A stretch of 64,000 bases of DNA, taken from the NCBI RefSeq assembly GCF_003574295.1, contig NZ_BHGK01000001.1, positions 2,294,001-2,358,000 of the forward strand, given 5' to 3'. Under the pieces are notes generated by a model. The model was not told the DNA's origin. It saw nothing but the letters and a program-made list of their open reading frames with translations, and did not search any database. Within the stretch, counting starts at the first letter, position 1. Every line of letters begins with the position of its first letter. Below, piece after piece: positions 58,846-64,000 of the stretch. The DNA is from Mediterraneibacter butyricigenes. Its GTDB lineage: Bacteria; Bacillota; Clostridia; Lachnospirales; Lachnospiraceae. The translations under genes were made by a program, and so were the position numbers.

Positions 58846-61020
58846 ATGGATCAGGCATTTGAAAAAAGAAAAAAAGTGATTTATGACTTTATCTGTGATG
58901 ATTTTTATGTGCCGATGAAAGCAAAAGAAATTGCAGCGGTTCTTCAGGTATCGAAAGAAGACCGGGAAGCATTGCGCCTGGTTCTGGAGGCACTGGTAGA
59001 AGAAGGGAAGATCACGCTTTCCAAACGGGGAAAATATTCCAAAGGAAAGCCGCGTGTGCTTACCGGAACGTTTCAGGCAAATGCCAGAGGTTTTGGCTTT
59101 GTGTTACCGGATGCGGAAGGGGAAGAGGATCTTTTTATTCCGGAAGAGTGTAAGAACGGAGCTTTTCAGGGAGATCAGGTGGAAGTTCTGGTAACCGGAT
59201 ATAAAGAAGGCGGCCGCAGAGAAGGAAAGATTCTGCAGATTTTATCTCATGGGATCGTGCATGTGGTAGGCCTGTATCAGAAAAGCAAGGGCTTTGGCTT
59301 TGTGTTACCGGATGATGCGCATGTGGAACAGGATATTTTTGTGGCAGAAGCTGATTCAAAAGGCGCAAATGACGGCGATAAAGTCGTGGTAGAACTGACC
59401 AGCTATGGAGATGGCGCAGACGAAAAGCAGAAGAAAAATGGCAGAGTAAGGCGTCCGAAACGACCGGAAGGAAAGGTTGTGGAGATTCTCGGAAAAGCAG
59501 GAGAGCCAGGGGTGGATATCCTTTCGATTATTAAGGCGTATGATCTTCCTCTTGATTTTCCGGAGAAAGTAAAAAATCAGGCGGAGAGAGTACCGGATGC
59601 TATCAGTGAAGCAGATATGGCAGGCAGACTGGATTTAAGAATGCTGCAGATGGTAACCATTGATGGAGAAGACGCAAAGGATCTGGATGATGCGGTGTCT
59701 CTGGAAATGGACGGAGAAAATTATAAATTAGGTGTGCACATTGCGGATGTGGCAAATTATGTGCAGGAGAACAGTGCGTTGGATCGGGAAGCGTTGAAGC
59801 GCGGAACCAGTGTCTATCTGGTGGATCGGGTGATTCCCATGCTTCCAACCCGGTTGTCCAATGGAATCTGCTCTCTGAATGCGAAAGAAGACCGTCTGGC
59901 ACTAAGTTGTCTGATGACGGTGAACCCGAAGGGCGAAGTGATCGATCATCAAATCGCAGAGACAGTGATCTGTGTCAATGAACGAATGACTTATACCAGT
60001 GTGGCGAAGATTCTGGAAGAAAAAGATCCGGAAGAATGTCAAAAATACGAGACACTTGTTCCGATGTTTGAGCAGATGGCAAAGCTTTCTGCAATTCTGA
60101 GAGAAAGCAGGAAAAAGCGGGGGTCCATCGATTTTGATTTTCCGGAGACAAAGGTGATTCTGGATGAGAACGGGAAACCGGTAGAATTGAAAGCGTATGA
60201 CCGGAATGTGGCTACAAAGCTGATCGAGGACTTTATGCTTCTGGCAAATGAGACGGTGGCGGAAGAATATTTCTGGCGGGAGGTACCCTTTGTCTATCGA
60301 AATCACGAGGCACCGGATGAAGAAAAGATCAAAAGCTTAAGCACATTTATTAATAATTTCGGATTCCACATTCATGTGGGAAATCAGGAAGTGAAACCAA
60401 AAGAAGTGCAGAAACTTCTGGCAAAGATCGAAGATACCCCACAGGAGGCCATGATCTGTCGTCTGGCACTGAGGTCTATGAAACGGGCGGGATATACCCC
60501 GGAAAATCTGGGGCATTTTGGCCTGGCAGCAAAATATTATACGCATTTTACTTCTCCGATCCGTCGGTATCCGGATCTTCAGATCCACCGGATCATCAAA
60601 GATGTTCTGCGAGGACGGATGAAGGAAGAAAAAGCTGCGCATTATGAGGCAATCCTTCCGGAAGTGACCAAACATGCCAGTGAAACGGAACGCCGGGCAG
60701 ACGAGGCAGAGCGGGAAACGATCAAACTGAAAAAGACCGAATATATGCAGCAGCATCTGGGAGAAGTGTACGAAGGTGTGATCTCCGGCGTGACCAGGTG
60801 GGGCACATATGTGGAACTGCCTAACACAGTGGAAGGTCTGGTACACGTGTCTAACATGATGGATGACCATTATGAATATGTGGAAGACTCTTACGAAATG
60901 GTGGGAGAACATACCGGGAAGACTTACAGACTGGGCCAACCGGTGAAGATTAAAGTCTTGTCAGTGGACAAACTGTCTCGAACCATAGATTTTACGTTTT
61001 TTGAAGAAAGCGAGGAATGA
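58846..61020 (+). CDS. rnr: Ribonuclease R
   Basis: This 724-residue 3'-5' exoribonuclease has an N-terminal winged helix, two cold-shock domains ([33 protein letters not shown]), the RNB domain with [16 protein letters not shown] acidic residues and a C-terminal S1 domain ([15 protein letters not shown]). It degrades structured RNA and takes part in trans-translation quality control with SmpB, encoded next. The start follows AAAAGGAGAAAGA. Confidence 0.97.
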   Translation: MDQAFEKRKKVIYDFICDDFYVPMKAKEIAAVLQVSKEDREALRLVLEALVEEGKITLSKRGKYSKGKPRVLTGTFQANARGFGFVLPDAEGEEDLFIPEECKNGAFQGDQVEVLVTGYKEGGRREGKILQILSHGIVHVVGLYQKSKGFGFVLPDDAHVEQDIFVAEADSKGANDGDKVVVELTSYGDGADEKQKKNGRVRRPKRPEGKVVEILGKAGEPGVDILSIIKAYDLPLDFPEKVKNQAERVPDAISEADMAGRLDLRMLQMVTIDGEDAKDLDDAVSLEMDGENYKLGVHIADVANYVQENSALDREALKRGTSVYLVDRVIPMLPTRLSNGICSLNAKEDRLALSCLMTVNPKGEVIDHQIAETVICVNERMTYTSVAKILEEKDPEECQKYETLVPMFEQMAKLSAILRESRKKRGSIDFDFPETKVILDENGKPVELKAYDRNVATKLIEDFMLLANETVAEEYFWREVPFVYRNHEAPDEEKIKSLSTFINNFGFHIHVGNQEVKPKEVQKLLAKIEDTPQEAMICRLALRSMKRAGYTPENLGHFGLAAKYYTHFTSPIRRYPDLQIHRIIKDVLRGRMKEEKAAHYEAILPEVTKHASETERRADEAERETIKLKKTEYMQQHLGEVYEGVISGVTRWGTYVELPNTVEGLVHVSNMMDDHYEYVEDSYEMVGEHTGKTYRLGQPVKIKVLSVDKLSRTIDFTFFEESEE

Positions 61021-61022
61021 TC

Positions 61023-61496
61023 ATGGCAACAAAAGGAAAAAATCCGGGAAAACTGATCGCAAACAATAAAAAAGCGTATCATGATTATTTTATTTTAGAG
61101 CAATATGAAGCAGGAATCGTTCTGCACGGAACGGAAGTAAAGTCTTTGCGGCAGGGTTTCTGCAGTATCAAAGAAGCCTTTGTCCGGATCGAGGATGGAG
61201 AAATGTTTATCTATGGAATGCACATCGCTCCATATGAGAAGGGCAATATCTTTAACAAAGATCCGTTAAGAGTCAGAAAGCTTTTGCTCCACAAGAAGGA
61301 GATCAACAAGATCCTTGGGAAAATAAAGGAGCAGGGAATTACGCTGGTTCCGCTGAAAGTTTACTTTAAAGACAGCCTGGTGAAGGTGGAAGTAGGACTT
61401 GCCAAAGGTAAGAAGCTGTATGATAAGCGGGATGATATCGCGAAGAAAGATCAGAAGAGAGAGGCACAGAGAGAATTTAAGATCCGGAATCTGTAA
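61023..61496 (+). CDS. smpB: SsrA-binding protein SmpB
   Basis: This 157-residue SmpB begins [30 protein letters not shown] and contains [13 protein letters not shown] and [30 protein letters not shown]. It ends in a basic tail that enters the ribosome channel. It brings tmRNA to stalled ribosomes. The gene begins 2 bp after the rnr stop. No ssrA gene is visible in the following 160 bp. Confidence 0.97.
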   Translation: MATKGKNPGKLIANNKKAYHDYFILEQYEAGIVLHGTEVKSLRQGFCSIKEAFVRIEDGEMFIYGMHIAPYEKGNIFNKDPLRVRKLLLHKKEINKILGKIKEQGITLVPLKVYFKDSLVKVEVGLAKGKKLYDKRDDIAKKDQKREAQREFKIRNL

Positions 61497-61561
61497 TGAA
61501 TACCTCGAACAAATGGCAAAGACATAAAAGATATCCGGATCTGAAAGGTGAGAAACGACAA

Positions 61562-61591
61562 GAACGCATGCAGCAATCGCTGCATGCGTTC
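61562..61591 (+). terminator. Hairpin after smpB
   Basis: GAACGCATGCAGC pairs perfectly with GCTGCATGCGTTC over AATC. No T tract follows (TTCGTTTGG). Confidence 0.55.
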
Positions 61592-61661
61592 TTCGTTTGG
61601 GGCATCTATATTTAGGGTTAACGTCGGCTAAATTATGAATCATTCAGAGGAATATCGTATT

Positions 61662-63662
61662 TTACAGATATCCACGTTTTTCCAGGGTGTTCAGGATGTT
61701 TCTTCCCTCGAAAGTACCTTCGATGATACGACGGGCTCTTACGCTGTCACCGATATTGACGATTTCAACGGCATCGTTGTCTTCGTAAGCATCTTTGATA
61801 TCCTGAAGAACCGGAACTTCTGCCTTCATTCCAAGACATACGAATCCGTAGTCAAATGGAAGAACTTCTTCTTCATCGTTTGCTTTTACCAGGAAGGAGT
61901 CCTCGCGTACTTCCTGAAGTGCGGTGTTCGGCATCTGACGAACGCCATATTTATCCATTAAAGTAAAGGTTCCGACTTTGGAAACCGGATCGATTCCGTT
62001 ACCGATGATCGGCATCATCTCTACGATGCTGACTTCTGCACCCTTTGGAGCGAAGAATTCTACAACGTCCAGACCTACGGCACCACCACCGATAACGACA
62101 ACTTTCTTACCGGTCAGATCTTCCGGATAGTCGTTGATGTGGTTGATCATGTTCAGGATAGAGGATACTTTTCCGCCTTCCTTGTCAATGTGGTCATGCA
62201 GTCCCTTGATCGGCGGGAGCAGTGGCATGGAACCGGTTGCATTGACGATGATATTCGGTTTCAGTGTCTTGATCAGGTCTACGGTTGCTTCGGTTCCGGT
62301 AAAGATGAACAGGTTCTGGAGTTTCTCCGCACGATGGATCATGTAGTTCGGGAAGTCCGCCAGACGTTTCTTGTCCGGAATCTTGGAAATCTCAGCAGCC
62401 AGACCGCCTAAGTGATCTTTCTTCTCGATCAGGAAGGTAGTACATCCGACTTCAGCGGCTGTACAGGCAGCTTCCAGACCGGCAGTTCCACCACCGACAA
62501 CGACAACGTTGCAAGGTTTGTTGATGTGCTGTTTCTTATAAGTATCTCCGTTCGGAACAGCCGGGTTTACGGTACAACGGATCGGATGGTTGATTCCGAT
62601 ACGGTTTCCGGCACAACCGATGTTACAGGAAATACATTTACGGATATCACAGATATCACCGAATTCTACTTTGTTGACCCAGTCAGGATCTGCGATCAGT
62701 CCACGCCCCATTCCGATGATGTCGGCATCACCTCTTGCCAGAATATCTTCTGCAACATGAGGATCACGGATATTACCCATTGTGACACAGAGTTTTCCGT
62801 ATTTCTCTTTTACGGCTTTTGCCATGTAAGAACGCCATCCGTCCGGATGATAGTTGGCATCGATCTGGTTCTGGAGGGAACCGTTGAGGGCTGCGGATAC
62901 ATCGAAGACATCGACTTCTTCCTGGAAATATTTCAGATAATCCAGAGTATCATCCAGAGTATTTCCGCCTTCCATAAATTCATCGGCACTGATGCGGACG
63001 AAGATCGGGAAGAACGGTCCAACCTGTTTGCGGACTTCTTCGATGATCATTTTTGCGAAACGTGCACGGTTTTCCGGAGATCCGCCGAATTCATCGGTTC
63101 TCTTGTTGGTCAGCGGAGAAAGGAACTGGCTGATCAGGTAAGAATGTCCTGCGTGGATCTCCACACAGTCAAATCCTGCGATCTGAGCTCTCTTTGCTGC
63201 TTCTCCGTATTTCTTTACAATATGAAGAATCTCATCTTTTTCTAACGGGCGAGGAATCTCACCGCCTGCTTTGGATGGAACATCGGAAGCAGATACCGGC
63301 TGCATGTTGATACGTGCAGACTGTGCGGATGCACCTGCGTGATTGATCTGGATACCGATACAGGCTCCGTGCTGATGTACAGTCTCTGTCAGCTTGAACA
63401 GACGCGGAATGTAATTATCCTGGTCGATACGAAGCTGTGTGGTTCCGTTGGATCCCTGCGGGGAATCTACGCTGGCATTTTCTACCATAATAAGACCGGT
63501 ACCGCCCTTTGCTCTCAGTTCATAATAATTAATATGGAGAAAACTCATTTCTCCGCTCTGCTCACCATAGTTGGTTCCCATTGGTGTCATCATAATACGG
63601 TTCTTCATTGTCATGCGACGAATCGTCAGCGGTTCGAAAATGTGTCTGTACTCGCTCTTCAT
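61662..63662 (-). CDS. Old-yellow-enzyme-family NADH:flavin oxidoreductase (2-enoate reductase / BaiCD-like)
   Basis: This 666-residue enzyme has an N-terminal TIM barrel with FMN (MTPMGTNYG, HAGHSYLISQFLSP, GMGRGLIADPD) and a [4Fe-4S] site with cysteines spaced Cx2Cx3Cx12C (about residues 338-358). The FAD/NAD domains show VVVVGGGTAGLEAA and VVVIGGGAVGLD. The length equals 2-enoate reductase and FadH. In gut Clostridia the family includes bile-acid enzymes BaiCD/BaiH and enoate or cinnamate reductases; the exact substrate is not decidable. The start at 63662 follows AGGAGGATTATTTCTA. Confidence 0.93.
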   Translation of the reverse strand: MKSEYRHIFEPLTIRRMTMKNRIMMTPMGTNYGEQSGEMSFLHINYYELRAKGGTGLIMVENASVDSPQGSNGTTQLRIDQDNYIPRLFKLTETVHQHGACIGIQINHAGASAQSARINMQPVSASDVPSKAGGEIPRPLEKDEILHIVKKYGEAAKRAQIAGFDCVEIHAGHSYLISQFLSPLTNKRTDEFGGSPENRARFAKMIIEEVRKQVGPFFPIFVRISADEFMEGGNTLDDTLDYLKYFQEEVDVFDVSAALNGSLQNQIDANYHPDGWRSYMAKAVKEKYGKLCVTMGNIRDPHVAEDILARGDADIIGMGRGLIADPDWVNKVEFGDICDIRKCISCNIGCAGNRIGINHPIRCTVNPAVPNGDTYKKQHINKPCNVVVVGGGTAGLEAACTAAEVGCTTFLIEKKDHLGGLAAEISKIPDKKRLADFPNYMIHRAEKLQNLFIFTGTEATVDLIKTLKPNIIVNATGSMPLLPPIKGLHDHIDKEGGKVSSILNMINHINDYPEDLTGKKVVVIGGGAVGLDVVEFFAPKGAEVSIVEMMPIIGNGIDPVSKVGTFTLMDKYGVRQMPNTALQEVREDSFLVKANDEEEVLPFDYGFVCLGMKAEVPVLQDIKDAYEDNDAVEIVNIGDSVRARRIIEGTFEGRNILNTLEKRGYL

Positions 63663-63904
63663 TAGAAATAATCCTCCTACATTTGATTATCAGTTTGATC
63701 GTGATAAATGGTTTTGAAAAATGTGTTTCTTTTTTACAATAGGAAGCGAACCGTGTTGGTTATTGGTGATTGGTATGTGTGGAATGCTTCCTATGGGAGT
63801 GAGGTTGTTTTATAGTCTGATGTATATGATGCTTCTGTAGATAAAGATCTTTTTCATCCGGCATCATGTATTTGATATAAGATTAACGACTTGACTATGG
63901 TTGC

Positions 63905-63933
63905 ATTATAGGAAAAGAAAGATAGTTTATCAA
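63905..63933 (-). promoter_or_regulatory. Minus-strand promoter of the old-yellow-enzyme gene
   Basis: On the minus strand TTGATA (63928-63933) and TATAAT (63905-63910) have a 17-bp spacer. This predicts a leader of about 235 nt before the start at 63662. Inside the leader, ATAGGAAGC (63739-63747) and GCTTCCTAT (63786-63794) can form a hairpin. No gene is seen in 63663-64000. Confidence 0.6.
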
Positions 63934-64000
63934 ATGCATATTTTCGGCGAAAACTATAGATAAAAACTATAAATTGTGATATTTTATAAATATCACTGAA

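Noticed and set aside
61497-61661. tmRNA (ssrA) gene after smpB
   Set aside because: The gap is too short and lacks the tRNA-like ends; only a hairpin is present.
62412-63245. 277-residue plus frame opposite the old-yellow-enzyme gene
   Set aside because: Antisense shadow of a well-supported 666-residue enzyme; Ser/Asp/Ile-rich without motifs.
1-64000. tRNA genes and CRISPR arrays
   Set aside because: I read through the intergenic stretches and saw no cloverleaf with a T-arm GGTTCGA pattern and no regularly spaced direct repeats apart from the degenerate repeats at 10955-11260, which lack unique spacers of constant length.

Overview
The window looks like a chromosomal segment of a gut Lachnospiraceae-type Firmicute (Clostridia, in the Blautia / Mediterraneibacter / Dorea neighbourhood). 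This is inferred from gene content and from A-purine-rich ribosome binding sites; no rRNA is present. The supporting genes are the [FeFe]-hydrogenase maturases HydE/G/F with a TM1266-type regulator, a threonine T-box ahead of thrS, an FMN riboswitch ahead of ribU, BceRS-BceAB-type modules, a SleB-type hydrolase and a 2-enoate-reductase-type flavoenzyme. I found no tRNA, rRNA or CRISPR array.

Positions 1 to about 13,570 are a nested mobile region. It opens with the end of an FtsX-type ABC transporter. Next is a mobilizable element (about 2,790-8,630) with a MOBQ relaxase, a recognisable oriT nick core, DUF3847 and DUF6040 proteins, an excisionase/repressor divergent pair and a Tn916-like tyrosine integrase. 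Beside it lies a second, compact module (about 8,630-13,570) with a RibD/DHFR-like reductase, a Tn916/ICEBs1-like oriT, a MobT relaxase, a degenerate tandem repeat and a large serine recombinase. The right edge of this module cuts an XRE/TPR regulator gene, of which only the 3' part remains (13,570-14,520).

Positions 14,550-18,850 are low-GC accessory DNA: a Phd/YefM-RelE toxin-antitoxin pair, an adjacent AAA ATPase plus Toprim-like gene pair that resembles a two-gene anti-phage system (PARIS/OLD-like), a small helical protein and a sigma-70-like factor.

Positions 18,880-25,160 form a redox/sulfur island: thioredoxin, rhodanese, CoA-disulfide-reductase-like enzyme with a rhodanese tail, Crp/Fnr regulator, two unrecognised genes, ferredoxin, a decayed membrane 4Fe-4S protein and a DUF134-NifX fusion. 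Palindromes in its promoters suggest shared control: one sits at about -41 of the thioredoxin promoter, and an inverted repeat with 8-bp spacing overlaps the -35 of two other promoters.

From 25,600 onward the region is mostly core. It holds a NudC-like Nudix hydrolase, YitT, a two-component system with a CPBP protease, a HAD phosphatase, T-box-thrS, the minus-strand hydrogenase maturation cluster with an apparently attenuated leader, acylphosphatase, a PAP2 protein, a lipid kinase, TetR, Tex, a BceRS-BceAB module, FMN riboswitch-ribU, a K+/H+ antiporter, an envelope group (SleB-like hydrolase, GT2, papain-like protein, flippase-like protein), MATE, secG-rnr-smpB and an old-yellow-enzyme-family reductase.

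The items I consider most worth a second look are these: the in-frame coding extension beyond the hydF UGA stop; the hydrogenase-maturation leader; the two oriT-relaxase modules side by side; the 62-bp degenerate repeats between MobT and the serine recombinase; the ATPase/Toprim pair; and the redox-island operators.
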